Origin: Holophagae bacterium
Lineage (GTDB): Bacteria; Acidobacteriota; Holophagae; Acanthopleuribacterales; Acanthopleuribacteraceae
Direction: 5' to 3'
Length of the DNA: 64,000 bases
NCBI GenBank assembly: GCA_030429565.1
Contig: JAUIFE010000007.1
Span: 124,001-188,000, forward strand
Shown one piece after another: positions 44,968 through 53,565 of this stretch; the stretch's first letter is position 1, and each line of letters begins with the position of its first letter. The translations under genes and the position numbers were made by a program. The notes under the pieces are model-generated. The model saw only the letters and a list, made by a program, of their open reading frames with translations. It searched no databases and had not been told where the DNA came from.

Positions 44968-45048
44968 CCTGTGATCCTCGTTTGCATTCGGGCTGGTGGT
45001 TTTGAATGCCGCTGCAAACCCATCGCGCGGCGAAAGGCGTCCTGCTTT

Positions 45049-45657
45049 TTAGGCTTTTCCGTTGGGTTTTGCGGTTTTTCCCATACGGTCCTGAATGAAT
45101 TCACGACCCGTGTTGTATTTCTTGCGGACCCGCGACAGGGGAATCCCTAGGATCTCCACCATTTCCGCCTGGGTTAGCCCCACGAAATAACGAAGCTCAA
45201 CGATTTGGGCGGCGAGCGGATCCGCCAGGCGGAGTTCATCAATCGAATCATTGAAATCAAACATCTGTTCCACCGTGATGCGTTTGCCGTTGGCGAGGGG
45301 ACAAGACAGTTCTTGGAAGACAGTTTTTTCGATGCCGCCGCCGCGCTTTTGCGCCTGAACCTCGCGGAACTTGTCGATCAAGGTGTTCCGCATGAGGTGC
45401 CCGGCCAATTTAAAGAAGGATTCTCGATTCTCCATGGCGCGCGGCCGCAACCCGGCAAGTCGGAAAAATGCCTCATTGACCAGTTCGGTCGGTTGGAAAT
45501 CACCAGCTTGTTTTTGGTAGATGATACTTTTCGCTCGGCGATGCAGCTCTTTGTAACTGCATTCGATGAGTTCGTTCAGGGCTTCTTGGCTGCCTTCGGT
45601 CCAGGCTTTGGCATAGCGGGTAATGTCACCTTTAGGCGGGTTTGATGGCTGTGGCAT
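45049..45657 (-). CDS. ECF sigma factor of the kinase-associated type
   Basis: 202 residues starting MPQPSNPPKGDI. The ECF region 2 has ALNELIECSYKELHRRAKSII and LVNEAFFRLA. Region 4 has the helix-turn-helix LADPLAAQIVELRYFVGLTQAEMVEILGIPLSRVRKKYNTGREFIQD. It matches the sigma factors commonly encoded beside Ser/Thr kinases in Planctomycetes and Acidobacteriota, where phosphorylation is thought to activate them. The start at 45657 has AGGAG seven bases upstream; the longer frame to 45759 is less likely. No anti-sigma gene is adjacent. It lies between the two kinase receptors on the same strand. Confidence 0.88.
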   Translation of the reverse strand: MPQPSNPPKGDITRYAKAWTEGSQEALNELIECSYKELHRRAKSIIYQKQAGDFQPTELVNEAFFRLAGLRPRAMENRESFFKLAGHLMRNTLIDKFREVQAQKRGGGIEKTVFQELSCPLANGKRITVEQMFDFNDSIDELRLADPLAAQIVELRYFVGLTQAEMVEILGIPLSRVRKKYNTGREFIQDRMGKTAKPNGKA

Positions 45658-45913
45658 GGAAAACTCCTGGGCTCGGTTGGCGCTGTTGACGGAAGGCGTC
45701 ATACGTCGGAACGGTCGGCTATGGTTAAAGCCGTAAAGTGGAATAAAAATGTTGTGCATCGTTGCGTGTTTTGAATTTTTCGAAGGTGTGGCTAAGATTT
45801 CTCCGAGTAGCCTGGGTTTCTTTCCGCGTCAAGCGATGAACAGATGCCGATGCGGGATGCTGAATCTTGTTGGTCGGGGTGGCGGCACGCCGGTCTATGG
45901 CTATATCATCAGG

Positions 45914-48900
45914 TTAATTTCCCAACGCCAGAGCGGTAACCCGGGGATTGTGTTTCAGCCGAATAAATTCTTTTTCTTCTTGGGGAAGGTCTAAAGTCCG
46001 TTCAAATAAATTCTCTATGATCGCATCAGAGCCTGTGAAGAAACCCTCCTCGGTGAAGGCAAACCAGTTTTTGTGAAGCAGGGGCCTGAAAGTAAGTGCA
46101 ATTTCTCCTGTTGCCACATCGTAGAAAATGATTTCTTTTTGATTCTTGGTGACAACGGCGTGTTTTCCGTTTTTGGTGAATAATCCAGAAGAAAAGTTGC
46201 CTTCATATGAGGAAATCAGGGCACCTGATTGAGTATCGTACATGCTGCAAAAATGGTCGGAAGATAAAAGTAAAAGTTTGCCGTTATGTGAAAAAGTGAT
46301 CGTTTCCACGATGCCTTGAGGTATTTTAGTTTCGAACAGTAAAATCGGCTTAAAATTGGTCATTTTGAAGATAGAAAGCTTATTGTCCTTGGAAACGGTT
46401 GCCAAAAGAGGGTGATGCTCGGCAGAGGTATGGATTTGAATGCCAGAGCGATGCGTCATGATCTGCTCAAGGTTTCCAGAGTCTAAGCTAAAGAATTTCA
46501 AAGAGTCGGCATCTTTGATAGAAATGGATCGTTGATTTGGCCAATGCTGAAGTCTGTAAGGGGGTGTTTTTTCGGTTGGGAAATCAAGGACCCTTTCTTG
46601 TGACTTGGTGTTATAAACACTGATGAGGAATTTGTTCTTTTTTGACCATTGCCTGATTGCAAAAAAGCCATGAGTCTTTTTGGTTTCCTTGATGATGAAA
46701 AAGAATCCTGGTTTTGGCTTGATAGTGTAGGTTGGGAAGTCAGTGCCTGTTTTGTAAACAAGTAGCTCATCCTTTTTGATTTCAATAGCAACGTCTTCCT
46801 CTGAATCCAGATGTTTAAATGTGTCCATGGCTTTGTATTGCGTGATGCCCTGGCTGGAGAGGAAGTTAAAGCGTTGTGTAAAAAGACCGCCATTCTTCCA
46901 AGTAACACAGCCCTGATCTTTCAGGCTGTTGTTGAGGAGCCTGACGTTTTGGGTGTGTCGATCAATCGTTTGTGCGACTCTCCTGTGCTCATAATTAAAA
47001 ATGACCGTTTTTCCTTTTGTATCATTCCAAGCGATTTGGTTTTTGGGTCCAAATGCGATTGCCATTGGATAAGATGTGCGTTTTGCGTTAGCTATTGGTT
47101 GGGGTCCTTTTCCGGTAAAGAAGTTCCACCTGCTGATGCTTTGATTTTTAGAGACTGTGATGAAATATTCCGAATTTGGAATGAAATGAATTGATGAAAT
47201 CTGGGTTTTTGGCAGGTGAATTTTGGATAACAAGCGGCCGTCTTCAGTTTTGTATGAACTGATCGTGTTGTCCTTCCCGATTAATGAGATGTACTGGTTG
47301 TTTTCTGATGTGAAGAAATCGAGAAAGAAGTGGGTCCTTTTGAAGGCGAAGTGAGAGGCCACCTTTTTCGTGGTGTAATCAAATACAACGACATGTGGTC
47401 GCGTCTCGTTCGTGTTGGGCTCTCCCGCTGTTACGAAGGCCAAAGTTCCTGCGTCTGGGGCGAATGCGATGTCAAGTGATTTAATGGTTAACTTTGGGCT
47501 GGTGGAAACATCTTGCTTTACTAAATCATAAACTGTGATTGATTCAATATCTGGGACAATCAGTAAGTCTCTCTTGGGATCAAAGAATGCCCTTTTCAAA
47601 GGGGTGGATACTTGTGCCCAGTTTATCTCTTTGGAGAGGTTTCGAAGTTTGGGGTTTTCTTTCGTGTCTCCGTAATAAATAGTGCCGGTCTCATCTACAT
47701 ATGTAAAATAATCTTGGTTCTTTGAGGATTCAATGTGCCTAGGCGTCGTCGGGAGCTCGTACGTGGTGGCTAAGCCTCCATCGCTGATATTCCAGAAACC
47801 AAGTTTCTTTTCGTTTAGCATGTTGACGATTTGCGAGCCGTCGGAAGAGAAGGATAAAAAGCGAGAGCCAATAATGTCATTATCAAAAGAAATATTCGAA
47901 ATAATGTTCTCTAAAACGTCTTTCTTGTTGGCACAGTTTCTATCTTCTGTTTGTGATGATCTGGTTTGTGTTGCGAGCAGTATCACGGTGAAGGCTAGAA
48001 GAGTTAGAACGGCGCAAAAAATCCCTGCTTTGCCATTTGTTGTTTTGTCTGAAGAGGCTTGTTGTGACATGGATTTGCCATGAGCGCTGTCGAGCTCCTG
48101 CTTGAGTTGTGATAAATCAATCGTTCGTTCTTCTTTGTTAAACGAAATTGCAGTTTGCATCGCGTTTTTTAGGTTTTCCGGTGCACTCATTCCTTGAAAG
48201 TACCTGGCCGGATCTCTCAATATATCGACCGAAAGGCTTCTGTTTGATAAACAGAATACGGCTGACATAGCCAGGCCGTACATGTCGGAAGCAGGTGTCG
48301 CGACTTTTGCATTTTCCATCGTTTCCGGTGCTGAGAAAATAAAGGTACCCAATGCGCCGGTACGGGTCCCGCCTGTTTCATCAAGGACATGCACTAAATC
48401 AAAATCCGTTAACTTCGCATTTTTGTTTGCATCAAGTAGAATATTTCCCGGTTTGACATCGCGATGGATGACGCCCTCTGAATGAGCATAAATAAGCGCA
48501 TCCGAAATTTGGGATAGAATTTTCAAGCGTTCGGTGGGTCGCAAGGTCTCACTGTGGATGGCTTCTTGTAAATCACCGCCACTGCAATATTCCATCACAA
48601 AGTAGAAAATACCGTCGTGGAACCCTTCTTCGAGAATGACTTGGACGATATGGGCATGCTTTAACTGCATCATTTTGCGTGCGCCGCGAAAGAACCGTTC
48701 TCGTCTGGTGAGATCTGCAGAAAATTGGTGGTGAAGAATTTTAATCGCAACCAGTTCTTCGCGGTTAAGGTCAATGCCTTTCCATACTGAGCCAAAGCCG
48801 CCGCTTTTGATAAAGGCGATGAGTTCAAACCGACCATCTAAAATGTCGCCCCTTTGGAGTGCCTTCCCCAGTCTCAGTTTTCTTTTGGCTTTGATGGAAA

Positions 48901-50059
48901 GGGTTGCGATTTGGTCAGAAAGGCGTTTGGTGCATTGTCCTTTGACGATCATCTTTTTCTTTAATAGCTTTGCCATGTCTATTTCTTTTTTTAGTTGAAC
49001 CAATTGTGTGTCCGCATCCATTCGGTTGAGCATGGCTAATTCATTCTCTTTCTCTAAGACCCTTACATTTGATAAAATTTCTTGGCTGCGAATGACGCGA
49101 AGTTCCTCCTTCAGATCGTCAAGAACGTCTTTCGCTGTTTGATATCGTTCGGCGCGGTTGTGACGAACCATTTTGTTTAAGAGTCTTTTTAGGTTTCCTG
49201 AGACCTTAAACCCTTCAGCTTCCCAAGTGTACTGTTCCATATCCTGAATTACGGAACTTAAGTTCGACCGTTGCTCTAAACTGAGTCCGCCGTTTAGCAT
49301 TTCGACAAAAAGAACACCCAGTGAATAAATATCCGACATCTCGTTAGGTTCGCTGTTCGGATTTCTTTGCTCCGGGGAAGCATAAGCCGGTGTGAATGGT
49401 GAGGATATGCCTGTGTTGAATGTTTCGTTTTGCTTGTGGAGGAACTTTGCAATGCCAAAGTCTAGAACACGAATGCCGCCGCGTTTTAAGGCGAGAATGT
49501 TCGAAGGTTTAATGTCTCGATGAATAATGCTTTTGCTATGAATATAATCAATCGCTTCGCAGATATTGACAAAAAGCATGAGGGCTTTAGCAATCGATTT
49601 GATTTCTTTTTGGCAGAAATCCGTTACCGGTATGCCGTCGATGTGTTCCATAACAAAATAGGGGTCATTGTTTTTGGTAACGCCCACATCAATGATTTTA
49701 CAGATCGATGGGTGGTTTAATTCAGAAAGGAGTTTCACTTCTCTTTGAAAGCGCAAAGGCTCGCTTAGGTTTAAAGAGACTTTTAGTGCTTCTTTGCAGG
49801 TGAAGTTTTGTTTTCTTCGTTCGGTAAGATAAACGACGCCCATGCCACCGCGTCCTAGCTCTTTGATCACCACGCGATCACCGATTTTCTCGCCAGGCTG
49901 ATAAGTGGGCTGGTTTTCGTCGAGTGGATCATGGTTCCAGCCGCTGTCGTTCAGAAATTCCTGATGAAAGCGAGGAGTCCTGTCTTTTTCATTTTCAGAG
50001 CTTTCTTCTACGTCAAGATGACCAACAGTTTCATAGTTGATGTTTATGGTTGATGTCAT
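45914..50059 (-). CDS. Dual Ser/Thr kinase receptor with beta-propeller sensor, paralogue B
   Basis: 1381 residues with the same order of domains as paralogue A: two kinase domains, a membrane helix (IFCAVLTLLAFTVILLA) and a C-terminal propeller. The kinases are conserved, including the DFD in domain 2 (LTDFDLVHVLDETGG). The propellers diverge more, which suggests the two receptors see different signals. It is the first gene of the kinase-ECF-kinase minus-strand cluster, with a 256-base gap to the sigma gene. GAGG lies eight bases before the ATG. Confidence 0.9.
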   Translation of the reverse strand: MTSTININYETVGHLDVEESSENEKDRTPRFHQEFLNDSGWNHDPLDENQPTYQPGEKIGDRVVIKELGRGGMGVVYLTERRKQNFTCKEALKVSLNLSEPLRFQREVKLLSELNHPSICKIIDVGVTKNNDPYFVMEHIDGIPVTDFCQKEIKSIAKALMLFVNICEAIDYIHSKSIIHRDIKPSNILALKRGGIRVLDFGIAKFLHKQNETFNTGISSPFTPAYASPEQRNPNSEPNEMSDIYSLGVLFVEMLNGGLSLEQRSNLSSVIQDMEQYTWEAEGFKVSGNLKRLLNKMVRHNRAERYQTAKDVLDDLKEELRVIRSQEILSNVRVLEKENELAMLNRMDADTQLVQLKKEIDMAKLLKKKMIVKGQCTKRLSDQIATLSIKAKRKLRLGKALQRGDILDGRFELIAFIKSGGFGSVWKGIDLNREELVAIKILHHQFSADLTRRERFFRGARKMMQLKHAHIVQVILEEGFHDGIFYFVMEYCSGGDLQEAIHSETLRPTERLKILSQISDALIYAHSEGVIHRDVKPGNILLDANKNAKLTDFDLVHVLDETGGTRTGALGTFIFSAPETMENAKVATPASDMYGLAMSAVFCLSNRSLSVDILRDPARYFQGMSAPENLKNAMQTAISFNKEERTIDLSQLKQELDSAHGKSMSQQASSDKTTNGKAGIFCAVLTLLAFTVILLATQTRSSQTEDRNCANKKDVLENIISNISFDNDIIGSRFLSFSSDGSQIVNMLNEKKLGFWNISDGGLATTYELPTTPRHIESSKNQDYFTYVDETGTIYYGDTKENPKLRNLSKEINWAQVSTPLKRAFFDPKRDLLIVPDIESITVYDLVKQDVSTSPKLTIKSLDIAFAPDAGTLAFVTAGEPNTNETRPHVVVFDYTTKKVASHFAFKRTHFFLDFFTSENNQYISLIGKDNTISSYKTEDGRLLSKIHLPKTQISSIHFIPNSEYFITVSKNQSISRWNFFTGKGPQPIANAKRTSYPMAIAFGPKNQIAWNDTKGKTVIFNYEHRRVAQTIDRHTQNVRLLNNSLKDQGCVTWKNGGLFTQRFNFLSSQGITQYKAMDTFKHLDSEEDVAIEIKKDELLVYKTGTDFPTYTIKPKPGFFFIIKETKKTHGFFAIRQWSKKNKFLISVYNTKSQERVLDFPTEKTPPYRLQHWPNQRSISIKDADSLKFFSLDSGNLEQIMTHRSGIQIHTSAEHHPLLATVSKDNKLSIFKMTNFKPILLFETKIPQGIVETITFSHNGKLLLLSSDHFCSMYDTQSGALISSYEGNFSSGLFTKNGKHAVVTKNQKEIIFYDVATGEIALTFRPLLHKNWFAFTEEGFFTGSDAIIENLFERTLDLPQEEKEFIRLKHNPRVTALALGN

Positions 50060-51140
50060 GGTGCCGGCCTCGTCTAAAATCGAGATGGTTTGGGTAAAGG
50101 ATAGAAAAGCAAAGCGGTGGGCTAAACTTCCACTGGGATCCTTTTATGTCACCTTCCGGCGGGTGTGATGGGTGAGACAAAAATCACTCCTTGAACAGGT
50201 CAAAGGTCTCTTGAAGGGACACATTGGTCTAAGTGGCTGATGCGGCTATGTAAATAGCCGTAAAAGGAAGGGAAAATATTGCGATATATTTATTTTTTCT
50301 ACAAAGTACTTATAGACTGATGGGGGCTCATCGGGACCGGCTTGGCTTTTGCCTGTTTGATAGACAAGTTTGACGGCCTTTCGTGTTCGGTGAAAGATTT
50401 GCCGAATAGCAAAACTTTTCCTGTTTTGGTACACCGGTCAATTAAGTCCTGTGGGGGAATGTGTAAAATATCAAAATGCCTTGAGCTCTAGAATCCTAGC
50501 ATAAATTTCGAATTCGTGAAAATTCCGTGAGTAATTTGAGGTTCGCATTTTATAAGAGGTTGGTAAATCTGATGTTGTTTGGTGCGTGACGTGAAATTTC
50601 CAAGTTGAATACGGCAAGCCGTTGCCTTTACGCGAAGGCGTGGTTACTCGACCGGCCTGTTGCCTCGGTGCCATTAAATCAAGGAAACCCTTTTGAGGGA
50701 GGATTGGCGCGCTGGGTCCGCCGCCTTCGTCCCGGCGTTTCACCGCGATGACGCATGGGTGTCGTCGCCCTCCACGCGCCGATACTCTAGGTAACTGTCG
50801 TTTGCGCCGGTGCGACCCCTCTTCCGAGGCGGTAAGCGCCGCGACCAGCATAAAAAAGTAAGGCCGCCCTTCCTAACCAGGGAGGGCGGGGACGAGATGT
50901 GGCCCAAGCGGACCCCCGAAATTGAGCGAGGACCGTCCCGCGCTTTCGGAGTAACAGCTTCTTCCGTCGGGCGCAATCGGCAACCGAGGGATATCAGGCC
51001 CGGCGCCTTTCCTCATTTAATGGTTCTGGTCTCATCGCGGAACGAAGCGGGGTCGCAGGCGAACGGACCGGCGCGAACCAACCACCATCATTCATTCCTT
51101 CATCATTAAGGCGGGACCAAACATGGGCTCGTTTCCTTGC
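50060..51140. other. 1.08 kb gap between paralogue B and the next minus-strand gene
   Basis: No supported gene. The frames are short and lack ribosome binding sites. The 3' part (about 50640-51120) is richer in G+C and looks unlike the kinase leader. It holds one hairpin, 50864-50889, probably a terminator for the gene at 51141-51686. Confidence 0.5.
50852..50889 (-). terminator. Probable terminator downstream of the 51.1-51.7 kb gene
   Basis: CCGCCCTTCC (50864-50873) pairs with GGGAGGGCGG (50880-50889), ten pairs with one wobble. On the minus strand a six-U run follows after a short gap. Confidence 0.6.
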
Positions 51141-51686
51141 TCAGGCCTCCTCTTGCAGGTAGGCGATAACCAGCGAGGCGTGCGACAGTGGTTTGGCCGG
51201 GTTGTTGATGTCGGCGTTGGTTTCGTAATCGAGGAATACCAACGGTTGTTTGGCGGCGGCCGCGCGCAGGGCCTCGCATTCGGCTTGCAGCTTGTGGTCG
51301 AGCACCCAGCGGTAACTGGGCAGGTAAATCTCGTGGCGGGCGGTGACGTATGGCAGTAGCTCGGTGCCGGCGACGCCGCGACGGTGGCCCTTGACCGGCC
51401 CGTACTTGCGCACTGTGCGTTTTAACCCTTTCATGGTCGTGTTTTCGAATTTGGCGACGTCGACATCGTCGTTTTCAAAAACCTTGAGCCCTTGCCAGAT
51501 GCCCTCGACGGATGCGGCGGTTACGCCTGTGGAGAAAGGGACCGGGATGTCGCCGTGCGGAAAAAAGGGGCTGAACTTGACCCAGGGTGCCTCGCCCTTG
51601 GAGGTCAGGTCGATGATCAACGCATCGGGATAATGTTTCTCAAGGGTGGCGGTTTTTTTACGGCGGCTTTCGAGGAAGAGTTGCAT
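51141..51686 (-). CDS. Conserved hypothetical protein (DUF6939-like)
   Basis: 181 residues starting MQLFLESRRKKTATLEKHYP. Recognisable features include PWVKFSPFFPHGDIPVPFS, SVEGIWQGLKVFE, MKGLKRTVRKYGPVKGHRRG, IYLPSYRWVLDHKL and a closing VFLDYETNADINNPAKPLSHA. I recall this pattern from proteins annotated as DUF6939, of unknown function, but the name is not certain. It has no signal peptide or membrane helix. The gene sits between the kinase gap and hcp copy 6 and may mark the right edge of the island. Confidence 0.7.
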   Translation of the reverse strand: MQLFLESRRKKTATLEKHYPDALIIDLTSKGEAPWVKFSPFFPHGDIPVPFSTGVTAASVEGIWQGLKVFENDDVDVAKFENTTMKGLKRTVRKYGPVKGHRRGVAGTELLPYVTARHEIYLPSYRWVLDHKLQAECEALRAAAAKQPLVFLDYETNADINNPAKPLSHASLVIAYLQEEA

Positions 51687-51763
51687 CGGTCACTTCCGTT
51701 TGGTTGGGGATGAGGGCGCCCTGATTATAACCGTGCCGCCGCGACGGGGGAACAGCGCCAATG

Positions 51764-51794
51764 AAAAAGGCCCCGCCGTGAAGCGAGGCCTTTT
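51764..51794. terminator. Terminator of hcp copy 6
   Basis: GGCCCCGC (51769-51776) with GCGAGGCC (51783-51790), one mismatch in the stem; A-run before, T-run after. Confidence 0.85.
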
Positions 51795-51888
51795 CCAAAG
51801 CGTTTTGCGTGGCACCGGGAAACCAATAAGGGTTTCGGGTATAAGCCGGTACTTAGCGATCCGTTAGGGATGTAACGCGTGTCTGGGT

Positions 51889-52359
51889 CTAGTGATCGTT
51901 AACTTCGTCTTCAGCTTCGATGCCGTCTTCGTTGTAAGAGTAAACAACGTTGCCGTAAACCATTTTGGTGGTGTGCTCATCGGGGAAGCTGTCGCTTTCG
52001 GGCAAGTAAACGTTGCGTTTGGTAACGCCGGAGTAAACAACTTTCAAGCGCTTGAACTTGATGGTGAAGTAGTTCTCCATGTCGCCGCTAACGATGTTGG
52101 GGCGGTAGAACAATACGTCGAGGTCGGGAACTTCAACGTTGTTGAACAAGTGTTGGAAGGTAACAGGCGTGTGCTTGCCCATTTCGGAAACGTAGGTCAA
52201 AGGCTGACGTGAACGCTTGGATTTAACTTTGTTGTCGAGCTCAGAAACGGGCAGGTTTGAGCTGAGGTGCAATTCGTGAACGCGGATGTCGGTTTCGTGA
52301 CCGGTTTCCGCTTCTTTACCTTGGATGGCGCCGCAACGCACAAAAGAATAAACAGTCAT
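51889..52359 (-). CDS. hcp: Hcp-family T6SS tube protein, copy 6
   Basis: 156 residues, protein identical to copy 5 (QGKE/HET/HL and VPDLDVLFYRPN blocks). The frame extends 60 codons further upstream, through the promoter, but the AGGAG-like ribosome binding site and the family start fix the ATG at 52359. Its leader starts with the same gtta-acttcgacgtg sequence as copies 5 and 8. Confidence 0.88.
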   Translation of the reverse strand: MTVYSFVRCGAIQGKEAETGHETDIRVHELHLSSNLPVSELDNKVKSKRSRQPLTYVSEMGKHTPVTFQHLFNNVEVPDLDVLFYRPNIVSGDMENYFTIKFKRLKVVYSGVTKRNVYLPESDSFPDEHTTKMVYGNVVYSYNEDGIEAEDEVNDH

Positions 52360-52397
52360 GTGGGAACTCCTATAAGTTAACTTCGACGTGACTGTAT

Positions 52398-52416
52398 ATT
52401 GCAGGCTCTGTGCCAA
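52398..52416 (-). promoter_or_regulatory. Sigma-54 type promoter of hcp copy 6
   Basis: Minus-strand TTGGCACAGAGCCTGCAAT; diverged spacer, intact GG-N10-GC. Confidence 0.82.
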
Positions 52417-52489
52417 CTTTGAATGCGCGTCTTTTGGCGCGAAAAGGCGCTGATTTTGCCGATTGAATACCGAATCTGTCCCGATGTCG

Positions 52490-52502
52490 AAACAGGTTGT
52501 TT
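52490..52502. promoter_or_regulatory. Upstream palindrome (site 1) of hcp copy 6
   Basis: AAACAGGTTGTTT, 74 bases beyond the promoter element. Confidence 0.6.
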
Positions 52503-52549
52503 GGGATGGCGACGGGCCGGCGCGCGCGCTGTTTTTCAAGCAAACAAAC

Positions 52550-52572
52550 GGGTATTCAGGATCTGAACACCC
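52550..52572. promoter_or_regulatory. Upstream palindrome (site 2) of hcp copy 6
   Basis: The best version of site 2: GGGTATTCAG and CTGAACACCC flank a 3-base centre, 60 bases beyond site 1. Confidence 0.55.
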
Positions 52573-52633
52573 CTGTAAGTCTGTGTTTTGTTTGGGTTTG
52601 ATGACGGGTAGTGGTTAGGCGGCAGCAGAAATG

Positions 52634-52667
52634 AAAAAAGGCCCCGCTGGATAAGCGGGGCCTTTTT
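52634..52667. terminator. Terminator of hcp copy 7
   Basis: GGCCCCGC (52640-52647) with GCGGGGCC (52655-52662), 7-base loop, A-run before and T-run after. Confidence 0.9.
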
Positions 52668-52758
52668 CAAAGCGTTTTGCGTCGTGCCGGGGCGTCTTAG
52701 GGACGTCGTGATAAGCCGGCCTTCGGTGATCGATTAGCGATCAAACGCGTGTCTGGGT

Positions 52759-53229
52759 CTAGTGATCGTTAACTTCGTCTTCAGCTTCGATACCGTCTTC
52801 GTTGTAAGAGTAAACAACGTTGCCGTAAACCATTTTGGTGGTGTGCTCATCAGGGAAGCTGTCGCTTTCGGGCAGGTAAACGTTGCGCTTGGTGACGCCG
52901 GAGAAAACAACTTTCAAGCGTTTGAACTTGATGGTGAAGTAGTTTTCCATGTCGCCGCTGACGATGTTGGGACGGTAGAACATGACGTCGAGATCGGCAA
53001 TTTCAACGTTGTTGAACAAGTGTTGGAAGGTAACAGGCGTGTGCTTGCCCATTTCGGAAACGTAGGTCAAAGGCTGACGTGAACGTTTGGATTTAACTTT
53101 GTTGTCCAGTTCGGAAACAGGCAGGTTTGAGCTCAAAGAAAGCTCGTGAACGCGGATGTCGGATTCGTGGCCGGTTTCAGCTTCTTTGCCAGGGATGGCG
53201 CCGCAGCGTACAAAAGAATAAACAGTCAT
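52759..53229 (-). CDS. hcp: Hcp-family T6SS tube protein, copy 7
   Basis: 156 residues of the PGKE/HES plus IADLDVMFYRPN type shared with copies 2-4, with two private changes (HELSLSS and KVVFSG). Its leader differs most from the other copies, and its upstream palindrome lies one DNA turn closer to the promoter. AAGGAG-like ribosome binding site before the ATG. Confidence 0.88.
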   Translation of the reverse strand: MTVYSFVRCGAIPGKEAETGHESDIRVHELSLSSNLPVSELDNKVKSKRSRQPLTYVSEMGKHTPVTFQHLFNNVEIADLDVMFYRPNIVSGDMENYFTIKFKRLKVVFSGVTKRNVYLPESDSFPDEHTTKMVYGNVVYSYNEDGIEAEDEVNDH

Positions 53230-53268
53230 GAGGGATCTCCTTTTAAGTTGTCTTTGACGCTTAGAGTA

Positions 53269-53287
53269 AGAGCAGGATGCGTGCCGG
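53269..53287 (-). promoter_or_regulatory. Sigma-54 type promoter of hcp copy 7
   Basis: Minus-strand CCGGCACGCATCCTGCTCT; GG-N10-GC kept, -24 starts CCGG rather than TTGG. Confidence 0.75.
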
Positions 53288-53349
53288 CCTGATAAGGCGC
53301 AAAAAAGGCCGTTTTGGGGGGAAATCCGTGTCTAAGTGTTTGGCCTGGC

Positions 53350-53362
53350 AAACAGGTTGTTC
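53350..53362. promoter_or_regulatory. Upstream palindrome (site 1) of hcp copy 7
   Basis: AAACAGGTTGTTC, 63 bases beyond the promoter element, 11 bases closer than in most copies. Confidence 0.6.
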
Positions 53363-53440
53363 GGATGCGGAACCCTGGGCTCCGCACAGGGGTTGTTTTG
53401 CGGACAAACGACACTTGGTCTTGATCGAGGCACAAACACA

Positions 53441-53472
53441 AAAAAGGCCCCGACTTGCGTGGGGGCCTTTTT
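53441..53472. terminator. Terminator of hcp copy 8
   Basis: Shorter stem than the others: GGCCCC (53446-53451) with GGGGCC within 53461-53467; five A residues before and five T residues after. Confidence 0.8.
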
Positions 53473-53565
53473 CGTTGAGGGTCGCGGTACACCGGGAAAC
53501 CTATAGGAGTTCCTGTTATAAACCGGTGGTCAATGATCGCTTAGGGATCAAACGCGGGTCTCAAT

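Noticed and set aside
50471..51109. Overlapping ORFs in the gap after the kinase cluster
   Set aside because: Short, on both strands, Arg/Pro-rich and without ribosome binding sites; typical of GC-rich noncoding DNA.
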